In this document: positions 1 through 6,629 of the stretch, one piece after another
How positions within the stretch are numbered: position 1 is the stretch's first letter
How the letters are laid out: every line of letters begins with the position of its first letter
Assembly (NCBI GenBank): GCA_002502175.1
Contig: DAPQ01000023.1
Coordinates: 664-15,033 of the forward strand
Direction of reading: 5' to 3'
Length of the DNA stretch: 14,370 bases
From: Euryarchaeota archaeon UBA19
Lineage (GTDB): Archaea > Thermoplasmatota > Poseidoniia > Poseidoniales > Thalassarchaeaceae
The notes under the pieces: generated by a model
The model's input: only the letters and a program-made list of their open reading frames with translations
Told to the model about the DNA's origin: nothing
Database searches by the model: none
Program-made: the position numbers and the translations under genes

Positions 1-608
1 GTGCAACCAACGATTGCTGGAGCACTTGGCAGATTTGCTGCGATACTGGTAAAATTGAATGGAGTAATCGAAAGGACAAATCCTTCCAAAGGTCGAATCT
101 CGGTTGAATTCTGAACACCTTCCGGAGAAACCAGCGGTTGGAAGTCATCATGGAATCCTCGGGCATAGTGACAATTGAATCTCCAGAAATCTATCAATTC
201 ACAAGCAGAGTCTATCTCGGCTTGGAATGCTGTCTTGGATTGGTTTAGCATTGTTGCAGCATTGACACGCATTCTCCAATCTCCCGCCAGTAAGTCTGCA
301 CAGCGCTCGAATATGGCGCATCTTCCCTCCAGCCCTAAGTCGATCCAAGCTTGCTGAGCATTTACCGCCGCCTCACAAGCGGCTTCCATTTCGGCCTTAC
401 CGGCGAGGTGAACATTTGCCAGTACGTGACCATGGTTGTGAGGTATGACTTGTGTAGTCGTGGTGCCTGTGAAAACTTCCTCTCCATTGATTATGCACGG
501 GATTTCAATTACCTCTCCCATCTGGCGATCCATCTCTGCTTGTAGGTCCGCTCTCTCTTGACTTCCCGGGGCAAACCCTAGGATTGGCTCATTGTTTGGT
601 TGAGGCAT
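1..608 (-). CDS. L-glutamate gamma-semialdehyde (delta-1-pyrroline-5-carboxylate) dehydrogenase, N-terminal part, cut by window edge
   Basis: Minus-strand reading frame open from an ATG at 608 to the left edge, giving 202 complete codons. The protein reads MPQPNNEPILGFAPG and continues through PHNHGHVLANVHLAGKAEME, QAEIDSACELIDFWRFN and LEGFVLSITPFNFTSIAANL. These blocks match what I know of the ALDH4 (P5C dehydrogenase) family: the QAEIDAAxELIDFxRFN helix and the ISPFNFTAI segment entering the NAD-binding domain are typical of ALDH4A1-like enzymes rather than generic aldehyde dehydrogenases. The family oxidises glutamate-5-semialdehyde to glutamate with NAD+, the second step of proline catabolism. 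The catalytic Cys and Glu lie beyond the edge and cannot be checked. An in-frame stop lies a few codons upstream of the ATG, so the start is well constrained. No proline dehydrogenase fusion is seen at the N-terminus. The gene follows the small zinc protein by 64 nt on the same strand. Confidence 0.88.
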   Translation of the reverse strand, partial: MPQPNNEPILGFAPGSQERADLQAEMDRQMGEVIEIPCIINGEEVFTGTTTTQVIPHNHGHVLANVHLAGKAEMEAACEAAVNAQQAWIDLGLEGRCAIFERCADLLAGDWRMRVNAATMLNQSKTAFQAEIDSACELIDFWRFNCHYARGFHDDFQPLVSPEGVQNSTEIRPLEGFVLSITPFNFTSIAANLPSAPAIVGC

Positions 609-672
609 GTGACAAGCCTCTACAAATTCTACCTAACATTGTTGCGATTGAATATTCAGACAAATTATGTCG

Positions 673-963
673 CTAAGACCATTCATCCATGTCATCCTTC
701 TTGGCCTTCTTCCAGGCTCTGTAACATGACTTGCAGACAGAAACCCTCCTCGATTGCCCTTCCAGGCCGTCTTCACCCCAAACATCTGCTGCGCGGTCGA
801 AAGCGATTCGACGGCCTCCAATTTTCTTGTCAGCGAAGTTTTCACAGCCGGCTACATCACAACGGACTTGCCCCTCAAATTCCTCTTTCTTGTCCTTACC
901 AGTTCGACCGGCAGCAGCATCCGCTGCAGCACGCTTCTTTCGAGCCTTGGACTTGAATCCCAT
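673..963 (-). CDS. small Lys/Ala-rich protein with a putative two-knuckle zinc site, function unknown
   Basis: A 96-residue protein that I do not recognise. The first ~30 residues are strongly basic (FKSKARKKRAAADAAAGR), followed by C35-x4-C40 and, after a ~36-residue loop, C77-x2-C80. It ends in a basic/acidic tail (RAWKKAKKDDMDEWS). Two cysteine pairs would suit one structural zinc ion, and the basic ends suggest nucleic-acid or ribosome binding; both points are inference. It begins 24 nt after the purA stop on the same strand, with GGGG six bases before the ATG, so it is probably cotranscribed with purA. Plus-strand frames in the same interval lack comparable composition or motifs and look like shadows of this gene. 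An uncharacterised lineage-specific protein is the safest description. Confidence 0.66.
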   Translation of the reverse strand: MGFKSKARKKRAAADAAAGRTGKDKKEEFEGQVRCDVAGCENFADKKIGGRRIAFDRAADVWGEDGLEGQSRRVSVCKSCYRAWKKAKKDDMDEWS

Positions 964-987
964 GAAATACCCCGATATTATCCAAGA

Positions 988-2334
988 TTAGAAGGTTGCC
1001 TCGTCCCATTCGATATCGAAGGGACCTCCAACCTTTGCTATAGAGGCCCGCCTGTCTGGACCAACACCAACTGAGACTACAGGAATCCCACTCAATACCT
1101 CGATTCTATCTACAATATTTCTCACTTCATCCGGCATGGCATCATATCCAGTGCCATCCTTCCGACTACTCTCTGCCATACTAATCCAATCTTCATCGGC
1201 CATTGCAGGGAATCCAGGATGTGTTTCGTAGACCGCGACACATCTTTCAACATCTGAAGCGCGTGTTGGGAAATGCGTAATCGGTTTTCCATCCAATTCG
1301 TAGCCAATACATATCTTGATGTCGTCTAAACCACCTAAGACATCTAATTTCGTTACAACCAATCCAGTATATCCGCTAACTCTGTGTGCATCTTTGAGGG
1401 CTACAATATCTAACCATCCGGTCCTTCTTGGTCGGCCGGTGGTAGTACCAAACTCATGGCCCACTTGGGCCATATGTTTACCTGGTCCCTCTTCAAGAGA
1501 AAGTTCACTTGGGAAAGGCCCATTTCCAACTCTTGTACAGTAGGCCTTTGTGATACCAAAGCATTCTGTTATGTGACCTGGGTGAATTCCGGTTCCATGA
1601 GTAGCATTCGCCCTACCTACAACGCTTGATGTAACAAACGGATAGGTTCCTTGGTCAATGTCAAGTAATGCTCCTTGGGCGCCTTCTAGTAGAACAGTTT
1701 CTCCATTTCTCAAGGCCAAATCAACCATCAACCCAGTGGGCTTGATTGCATGGCCAAATCGGTCTAGTATCCATTGTAATTCCGAACTTAATTCGGATGC
1801 TGTGATTTGTTTATTGTAACCGACTGTTTCTAATTGCTTGTTCATTCTAGCTACGGTTTCATCAATCATTGTCTGATCTGAAAGAATTTCTTCAATATCT
1901 GTGAAACGAATTCCCACCCTTTCAATTCTGTCTCGATAGGCCGGACCAATTCCTCTTCCAGTAGTGCCAACTACCTTGTCTGCACTATCGTAATACTTGT
2001 GGAAAGGAAGTATCACACTGGCTCTTTCACTAATGAAGAGTCTGTCTCCTTCGGGCTTTTCTCCAGTTAGACTCTCCCAACGTGAAAGCTCCTCATCTAG
2101 CACCCAAGGGTCGATTACCATGCCATCCCCTAAAACAAGATTGCATTCTTTCGATGTAACTCCAGATGGTATTTGATGTAGCTTCAAAGTAGTGTCTCCA
2201 ACTACTATTGTGTGGCCTGCATTATTTCCACCTTGGAAGCGAACTGCCCAAGTTGACAAAGGGGCAAGTTGGTCTATCGCCTTACCTTTGCCTTCATCGC
2301 CCCATTGGGCTCCCAGCACTACCGTCGCAGGCAC
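988..2334 (-). CDS. purA: adenylosuccinate synthetase
   Basis: Catalyses GTP-dependent condensation of IMP with aspartate to adenylosuccinate, the first committed step from IMP to AMP, in the cytoplasm. Motifs visible: GAQWGDEGKGK (residues 8-18, with the catalytic Asp at 13), NNAGHT with the catalytic His at 41, TTGRGIGPAYRDR for IMP binding, and the aspartate loop TTTGRPRRTGWLD. I chose the GTG at 2334 (448 aa). It places Asp13 and His41 at the E. coli positions and has a TATA-like TTTCATAC 29-30 nt upstream. The frame can be extended to a TTG at 2382, which would add 16 residues (ADQWFHTPSVKHSTT) not usual for the family and would use up that promoter box. The gene is divergent from rpl40e and is followed by the small zinc protein after 24 nt. 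Confidence 0.95.
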   Translation of the reverse strand: MPATVVLGAQWGDEGKGKAIDQLAPLSTWAVRFQGGNNAGHTIVVGDTTLKLHQIPSGVTSKECNLVLGDGMVIDPWVLDEELSRWESLTGEKPEGDRLFISERASVILPFHKYYDSADKVVGTTGRGIGPAYRDRIERVGIRFTDIEEILSDQTMIDETVARMNKQLETVGYNKQITASELSSELQWILDRFGHAIKPTGLMVDLALRNGETVLLEGAQGALLDIDQGTYPFVTSSVVGRANATHGTGIHPGHITECFGITKAYCTRVGNGPFPSELSLEEGPGKHMAQVGHEFGTTTGRPRRTGWLDIVALKDAHRVSGYTGLVVTKLDVLGGLDDIKICIGYELDGKPITHFPTRASDVERCVAVYETHPGFPAMADEDWISMAESSRKDGTGYDAMPDEVRNIVDRIEVLSGIPVVSVGVGPDRRASIAKVGGPFDIEWDEATF

Positions 2335-2359
2335 CGTTGTGCTGTGCTTAACGGAGGGT

Positions 2360-2367
2360 GTATGAAA
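2360..2367 (-). promoter_or_regulatory. candidate TATA box for purA
   Basis: Minus strand reads TTTCATAC, centred 29-30 nt upstream of the GTG at 2334. This would give a leaderless or nearly leaderless purA mRNA. The spacing is slightly longer than the 25-28 nt seen at other genes here, so this is the weaker of the proposed boxes. Confidence 0.35.
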
Positions 2368-2420
2368 CCATTGGTCGGCCAATGACTCAAATTTACTCGT
2401 CCTTCTTTGTTGGGAATGGA

Positions 2421-2427
2421 TTATGAA
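2421..2427 (+). promoter_or_regulatory. candidate TATA box for rpl40e
   Basis: TTATGAA is centred 28 nt upstream of the ATG at 2452. That is the distance expected if transcription begins at, or next to, the start codon. It supports the short L40e start over upstream TTG and ATG codons in the same frame. Confidence 0.5.
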
Positions 2428-2451
2428 GGAGAGTCAGGTCGGCGCGCTTGT

Positions 2452-2610
2452 ATGGCTCAGCGCTTTCCAGAGGCAGAAGGTCGTCTGCTTAACAAGTGGA
2501 TTTGTATGAAGTGTAGTGCTACTCATCGTGGCACCAAGCCACCGAAATCATGCAGGAAGTGCGGGTATAAGGGCTTCAGGAAGAAGGCTGCAGAGAGACG
2601 TGGTAACTGA
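2452..2610 (+). CDS. rpl40e: large ribosomal subunit protein eL40 (L40e)
   Basis: A 52-residue protein beginning MAQRFPEAEGRLLNKWICMK, then a C-x2-C pair (CMKC), a short basic loop, a second C-x2-C pair (CRKC), and a basic tail GFRKKAAERRG. This is the compact zinc ribbon of archaeal L40e; archaeal members start close to M-A-R-F-P-E-A-E. In eukaryotes the orthologue is made as a ubiquitin fusion, and no such fusion is present here. The frame opens earlier at a TTG (2407) and an ATG (2416), but those residues fall outside the family consensus. The ATG at 2452 also has a TATA-like box 28 nt upstream, so I use it. It is divergent from purA, with 117 bp separating the proposed starts, and is followed by the LysE-type exporter after 55 bp. 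Confidence 0.93.
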   Translation: MAQRFPEAEGRLLNKWICMKCSATHRGTKPPKSCRKCGYKGFRKKAAERRGN

Positions 2611-2613
2611 TTA

Positions 2614-2629
2614 GCCTATTTTTCTAGGC
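2614..2629 (+). terminator. weak stem-loop after rpl40e
   Basis: GCCTA (2614-2618) and TAGGC (2625-2629) can pair as a 5-bp stem around the loop TTTTTC, starting 4 nt after the L40e stop. The T-rich loop could also act as an archaeal T-tract terminator. The stem is short, so this is a tentative call. Confidence 0.25.
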
Positions 2630-2665
2630 CTCAATGGTTTTCAATGTCCATCCTTAGGGTCACCT

Positions 2666-3274
2666 GTGCTAAGCATCGCAATGGAAGGATTTGCGATTAG
2701 TTTGGGCCTGATAGTAGCAATAGGCGCTCAGAACGCTTTTGTTTTGCGTCAAGGATTAATGCGCTCGCATATTTTTGTTGTCTGTTGCATTTGCGCTATT
2801 TCAGATGCTACATTAATTGCCGCTGGAGTTCTTGGAGTTGGAGCATGGTTAGCGGAATATGAAGAAGGAGCTTTCTGGATTTCATTAGCAGCGATAACAT
2901 TCCTTGTGGTCTATGGGTCACTAAGAGTTAGATCGGCAATGGACCCACAAGGCATCGATATATTGGAGAGTGAAGAGGAGAAATTCTCAGCGGTTGTGAT
3001 TACAACATTAGCATTCACTTGGCTAAACCCGCACGTATACCTCGATACCTTGGTCCTGTTAGGGAGCGCATCCTCTCGATACGACGGACCTGAACGTGAA
3101 ATTTTTGGAATTGGTGCAGCCCTTGCTTCATTCATATTTTTCTTTAGTTTAGGATATGGAGCAAGACTACTATCTCCATTGATGGAGAATCCAAAGGCAT
3201 GGAGATATATTGATGGAGGAATTGCAATTGTAATGTTTGCAATTGCTTTTGGTATTGCTTTACCATTGCTCTAA
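2666..3274 (+). CDS. LysE/ArgO-family amino-acid exporter
   Basis: A 202-residue integral membrane protein with about six hydrophobic segments. It carries the family signatures GAQNAFVLRQGL near residue 20 and TWLNPHVYLDTLVLLGS in the middle, plus CAISDATLIAAG. These are closest to ArgO (arginine exporter) and LysE (lysine/arginine exporter), which release basic amino acids that accumulate during growth on peptides. Substrate cannot be fixed from sequence. The GTG at 2666 is chosen because it puts GAQN at residues 20-23, where E. coli ArgO has GPQN. The ATG at 2681 would shorten the first helix by five residues. The gene lies 55 bp after rpl40e and could be cotranscribed or use its own weak promoter. 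Its TAA overlaps the stop codon of the convergent UPF0147 gene. Confidence 0.92.
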   Translation: MLSIAMEGFAISLGLIVAIGAQNAFVLRQGLMRSHIFVVCCICAISDATLIAAGVLGVGAWLAEYEEGAFWISLAAITFLVVYGSLRVRSAMDPQGIDILESEEEKFSAVVITTLAFTWLNPHVYLDTLVLLGSASSRYDGPEREIFGIGAALASFIFFFSLGYGARLLSPLMENPKAWRYIDGGIAIVMFAIAFGIALPLL

Positions 3275-3546
3275 CTTTGTTTTACTTCGTTTAGTAAAGC
3301 CTCTAAAGCGGTTTGAATCTGTAGGCAAAGTGGACCGTAGTGGATTGGTAAATTAGCATCATTGAAAATTTCGTCAAGAATACTAGCAGTCATCCCTAAT
3401 CGGATGTCTATTTCCTTATCTTTGTTGAGAAGCCATTTCTCAACTGCATCCCGGGCGGAGTTACGAATGTTACGCGGAACTTGAGTGTCCTCTAACTGAC
3501 CGAGAACTTGAGCGATTTGCTGAACGCGAGTCTCTATGTCTGACAT
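3271..3546 (-). CDS. UPF0147 family protein
   Basis: A 91-residue, largely helical protein. VPRNIRNSARDAVEKWL and MTASILDEIFNDANLPIH match the archaeal UPF0147 signature (VPRNIRRxAxEA and AISxLDEISNDPNMP). Function is unknown; the family is small, soluble and widespread in archaea. The frame extends upstream to 3645, but the family begins close to the ATG at 3546. That ATG is preceded at a good distance by GGAGG (plus-strand 3553-3557), a clear Shine-Dalgarno sequence, and by TTAAAC further up that could be the TATA box. So this gene appears leadered, unlike several neighbours. It sits 71 nt downstream of the asparaginase gene on the same strand and converges on the LysE-type gene. Confidence 0.88.
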   Translation of the reverse strand: MSDIETRVQQIAQVLGQLEDTQVPRNIRNSARDAVEKWLLNKDKEIDIRLGMTASILDEIFNDANLPIHYGPLCLQIQTALEALLNEVKQS

Positions 3547-3552
3547 GTTGTG

Positions 3553-3557
3553 CCTCC
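3553..3557 (-). promoter_or_regulatory. Shine-Dalgarno site deciding the UPF0147 start
   Basis: Minus strand reads GGAGG, six bases before the ATG at 3546. It is the clearest SD motif in the window and argues against the upstream start at 3645. Confidence 0.65.
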
Positions 3558-3617
3558 AACGGCCCGCCCACCAGCGACTCCTGTTTAAGCGCATCCCCGT
3601 CAATACAGAATCATAAT

Positions 3618-4454
3618 TCAAGAAGCAGAACACCAGGTCGCCCAAGGCATATCGGTATTAGCGGCTCCACAACCTTCTCCTTCAGACGCTAATGAGATGA
3701 TTCCAACTGCTGTTTCAGGTTCGATTAATTCCCTAATCCCCCATCGCATTCCGGATTCAAGTTCGCCTTTACCGAGATTCTGAATTTTTTGATGCACACG
3801 ATATGAAAGTAAGGCGGTTGTAATCGCTTCACCAACCCCAGTAGCGGCGACACCGAGGCCGTCCTGTACCCAGAAACCACAACCAGGTAATGGGACGTCT
3901 CCGACTCTACCAGCTGGTCTATGGGAGGTCCCTCCTGTACTGGTTGCGGCGGCGATTAAACCTGATGAATCTCTAGCAATAGCACCAACAGTATCCGTTT
4001 GTAATTCAGGCATAGAGCCGCCTAGCTCTCCAACGTCACCTTTGTTACCTTTTGGTGGCCTTCCAACTACGGGTGCATTCAGGTGACCACGTTCATCTGC
4101 CCATATCCGAGCACCTGTTCCAGCAAGACCATTGATTTCTTCACCGAGAAGGTCGACACAAATACGAATTGGATTGGGGGTATTTTCCATTACTGCAACA
4201 AAACCCATCCTTCCATCTGAGGCCTGTAAAGACGCATCGGTTAGCACTGAACCATCATTTCTCATCACACTACCCGTTCCAGCATTGAAGACTGGATCAT
4301 CCTCAAGCACGACACATGCCTCTACGGCAGCTTGAATTGCATCTCCACCCGATTCAAAAACAAGACGTGCTGCTTCAATTGCGGGTTGCAGATTGGATAA
4401 TCTCTCAGGCCCCGCTCCTGCTCCTCCATGAACAACTACTGCTGGTGCGGCCAT
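3618..4454 (-). CDS. isoaspartyl peptidase / type 2 L-asparaginase (Ntn-hydrolase, T2 family)
   Basis: A 278-residue protein starting MAAPAVVVHGGAGAG, the family N-terminus. It contains FNAGTGSVMRNDGSV (residues 57-70), then QTDTVGAIARDSSG, where Thr155 should become the N-terminal nucleophile after autoproteolytic cleavage, then AAATSTGG and RVGDVPLPGCGFWV of the beta subunit. The family cleaves asparagine and beta-aspartyl dipeptides, repairing or salvaging isoaspartyl-damaged peptides in the cytoplasm. The region before the cleavage site is Gly-rich (KGNKGDVGELGGSM), as expected for the flexible linker. The C-terminus is slightly short but all core motifs are present. The ATG at 4454 follows AGGGG at SD spacing. 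The gene lies 74 nt downstream of lonB and upstream of UPF0147 on the same strand. Whether asparaginase or isoaspartyl peptidase activity dominates cannot be told. Confidence 0.93.
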   Translation of the reverse strand: MAAPAVVVHGGAGAGPERLSNLQPAIEAARLVFESGGDAIQAAVEACVVLEDDPVFNAGTGSVMRNDGSVLTDASLQASDGRMGFVAVMENTPNPIRICVDLLGEEINGLAGTGARIWADERGHLNAPVVGRPPKGNKGDVGELGGSMPELQTDTVGAIARDSSGLIAAATSTGGTSHRPAGRVGDVPLPGCGFWVQDGLGVAATGVGEAITTALLSYRVHQKIQNLGKGELESGMRWGIRELIEPETAVGIISLASEGEGCGAANTDMPWATWCSAS

Positions 4455-4497
4455 GCAATCCCCTAACTAACGGCGTAAAGACGGACCTTGAATTAGG

Positions 4498-4507
4498 CGT
4501 TCGAACG
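4498..4507. repeat. 10-bp perfect palindrome upstream of the asparaginase gene
   Basis: CGTTCGAACG is self-complementary. It sits between the lonB stop (4529) and the asparaginase start (4454), directly upstream of an AT-rich CCTAATTC that may be the promoter. It could be a regulator half-site pair or simply chance. Confidence 0.25.
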
Positions 4508-4528
4508 AACTGGGAGAAAACCGCAAAA

Positions 4529-6559
4529 TTATGCAGATGGTTGGGTGTCGGCTCCACTCGAGATTGTGTCGATTACATTCGCTAATCTCTCTACAAGAGT
4601 TACCTTTTCCTCTGCTCCAACCAAGGCATGTTGTAGCACTTCATCTAGTGAATCAACTGGAAGAACTTCCACCATTGCTTCATATTTTTCGTCGATTAGT
4701 ACGTCTTGCAAGTTGCTGCGAGGAATAATCACTCTCTCTATTCCAGACTTCACTGCAGCCTCTATCTTTGCAGACACTCCTCCAATAGGCAAAACTTCAC
4801 CGCGCACAGAAAGCGAACCGGTCATGGCTAGGTTTTGATCGATTGGAACTCCTTCAAAGGCGCTGATAATTGCGGTAGCCATGGTAATCGAAGCACTGTC
4901 TCCATCGACATTGTGAGTTCCCGGGAACTGCACGTGTAGGTCGTAGTCTTGGATATCCTTACCTGTCAATTTCTTTACAACAGCGCTGATATTAGTAACG
5001 GATTCTTTGGCTAGGTCGGATAGGCCTCCTGTAGCTATGACTTGGCCCGACCGACCCTGAGCGGGTGTAACCATGGCCTCGACAGGTAGCACTACTCCCG
5101 AGTAATCGGAAAGACCAGTATCTGCACCGAGAACTGCGAGACCATTAACTCGGCCGATTCGTTCCCCTCTATTGACTAGCATTGCATATTCTGATTGTCG
5201 CTCAAGATACCTGTCTGCGACCTGTTGTTCGAGTGGTTTTGCAATCGCTCTCGCGCGCACTACATGTTCAGCCAATACCATAGAGGCCTTTTCCTCAGCA
5301 GCGAGATCGCCAGCGATTCGCACTAATCCCCCCAGTTCACGGAGTCTGAGTGATAACTTACCACGGCGACCACTTCGACGCTGAGCTTCTTTCAGAATCA
5401 ATCCTATGGCGCCCTTGTCAAAGTGTGGAATTGACTTCCCACTATCTTTCTTCATTTCGTTTCTTACTTCTTGAGCAACGAAGCGAACTAATCTTCTGCG
5501 ATTTCTTTCCGTATCTGGCATGTCGGTATTGACGTATACTTCGTAACCATATCCGCGGATTCTACTTCTTAATGCAGGGTGCATGTTTTGGATACTATCC
5601 AGATTTCCTGCAGCCACGAGAATGAAGTCAGTAGGCACCGGTTCTGACTTGGTCAGAGCGCCACTGCTTCGCTCGGAACGACCTGATATTGACAGCGCCT
5701 TTTCTTGCATTGCCACCAAGAGTGCTTGTTGTTCCTCCATTCTTAGCATGCGAATTTCGTCAATGTAGAGAACACCCTTGTTCGCTCGGTGAACAGCACC
5801 TGGCTCTACTCTTTCATGTGCTGGAGTTGCCAAATCTGCTCCAGATTGGAATGGGTCGTGTCTAACATCACCAAGCAGAGCACCGGCGAGTGTTCCTGTT
5901 GCATCAATGAATGGCACCTCTTCGTTTCGCTCGTGTTTTACTAGTAATTTCGGAATATTGCCCTCATCACCAGAATTTAGGCGAGTTCTTAGGAAAAAGT
6001 ATCCGAAAACAAGCAGGAAAGACCCGAATATGAATGTCAGAATCTCGCCAGAGGATAATGTGGCGAGTAACAAAGCCGCACCAACCACTAGAGCGATGAA
6101 TAGCAAAGTGCGATTGGTTCTCTCTCTTTGTTGTTTGATGTGGGCTCGACGTTCTGAGATAATACTCGAACCTCGTCCTGCGGGAACAGTTCTGATTCTA
6201 GGTTCGTTCTCATCCTCATGATTACGATAGACGAGAATATCCTCAAGTTGTTCCTTTGGTAGAAATTCAGTCATTGAGCGAGATAACATCGACTTACCAG
6301 TTCCAGGTTCTCCGACCATGATAATGTGTCTGCGCTGTTCGGCGGCCTTACGGACGATTATGGAAGCGGCCTCTTGGCCAATTACCTGATCAACCAGTTT
6401 TTCTGGTATCGGAACTTCCTCAGTCGAGACAATGTCGAGTTGTTCTGCCCATTCTTCTACAGGAGTTTTGCAGACTGGATCCTTGTCCGCGGAGACACCG
6501 AATGCGGCACCATCTTCCCACGACTCTAGTGGGTCAACAGGTGACTCTTCATCGCTCAT
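4529..6559 (-). CDS. lonB: archaeal LonB, membrane-anchored ATP-dependent serine protease
   Basis: A 676-residue AAA+ protease. Residues 1-48 are an acidic N-terminal extension. Walker A is GEPGTGKS (83-90). Two adjacent hydrophobic segments at about 151-169 (LLFIALVVGAALLLATL) and 173-191 are inserted between Walker A and Walker B, the hallmark of archaeal LonB that fixes it to the membrane with active parts facing the cytoplasm. Walker B is VLYIDE (263-268), followed by sensor-1 AAGN and the RSGRRGKLSLRLRELGG helix. The C-terminal protease domain has DGDSAS with catalytic Ser555 and GGVSAKIEAA with Lys598, the Ser-Lys dyad. LonB degrades misfolded and regulatory proteins. I choose the ATG at 6559, preceded by GAGGGG. 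A longer frame to 6664 would run into the neighbouring gene. It lies 69 nt downstream of the long surface-protein gene, with a perfect dyad between them. Confidence 0.96.
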   Translation of the reverse strand: MSDEESPVDPLESWEDGAAFGVSADKDPVCKTPVEEWAEQLDIVSTEEVPIPEKLVDQVIGQEAASIIVRKAAEQRRHIIMVGEPGTGKSMLSRSMTEFLPKEQLEDILVYRNHEDENEPRIRTVPAGRGSSIISERRAHIKQQRERTNRTLLFIALVVGAALLLATLSSGEILTFIFGSFLLVFGYFFLRTRLNSGDEGNIPKLLVKHERNEEVPFIDATGTLAGALLGDVRHDPFQSGADLATPAHERVEPGAVHRANKGVLYIDEIRMLRMEEQQALLVAMQEKALSISGRSERSSGALTKSEPVPTDFILVAAGNLDSIQNMHPALRSRIRGYGYEVYVNTDMPDTERNRRRLVRFVAQEVRNEMKKDSGKSIPHFDKGAIGLILKEAQRRSGRRGKLSLRLRELGGLVRIAGDLAAEEKASMVLAEHVVRARAIAKPLEQQVADRYLERQSEYAMLVNRGERIGRVNGLAVLGADTGLSDYSGVVLPVEAMVTPAQGRSGQVIATGGLSDLAKESVTNISAVVKKLTGKDIQDYDLHVQFPGTHNVDGDSASITMATAIISAFEGVPIDQNLAMTGSLSVRGEVLPIGGVSAKIEAAVKSGIERVIIPRSNLQDVLIDEKYEAMVEVLPVDSLDEVLQHALVGAEEKVTLVERLANVIDTISSGADTQPSA

Positions 6560-6590
6560 CGTGCACCCCTCAGGGTCTTCCCTGTCCTGC

Positions 6591-6608
6591 GCACCTTCTT
6601 GAAGGTGC
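6591..6608. promoter_or_regulatory. perfect 18-bp dyad in the lonB promoter, candidate operator
   Basis: GCACCTTC-TT-GAAGGTGC is an exact inverted repeat with 8-bp arms, placed between the upstream gene's stop (6630) and the lonB ATG (6559). On the minus strand an AT-rich CTCATAAC lies immediately upstream. If that is the TATA box, the dyad lies between TATA and the predicted transcription start, a typical place for a repressor. It lacks a following T-tract, so a terminator is less likely. An mRNA hairpin is the other option. Confidence 0.45.
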
Positions 6609-6629
6609 GTTATGAGTAATTCAGTGCAA

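Noticed and set aside
175..545. Two short plus-strand frames (60 and 64 codons)
   Set aside because: They lie antisense to the P5C dehydrogenase frame, which has clear family motifs along its whole length.
600..1074. Plus-strand frames of 86-118 codons and a minus-strand 70-codon frame
   Set aside because: They overlap the small Cys-pair protein and the purA C-terminus in other frames; composition is not protein-like and no motif is seen.
2335..2382. TTG-initiated N-terminal extension of purA
   Set aside because: It adds 16 residues absent from the family and overlaps the likely promoter box; GTG 2334 gives standard catalytic residue numbering.
2407..2451. Upstream TTG/ATG starts for L40e
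   Set aside because: The family begins at M-A-x-R-F-P-E-A-E, and the TATA-like box at 2421-2427 lies inside the extension.
3547..3645. N-terminal extension of the UPF0147 frame
   Set aside because: It runs into the asparaginase gene, is outside the family, and is contradicted by GGAGG just before ATG 3546.
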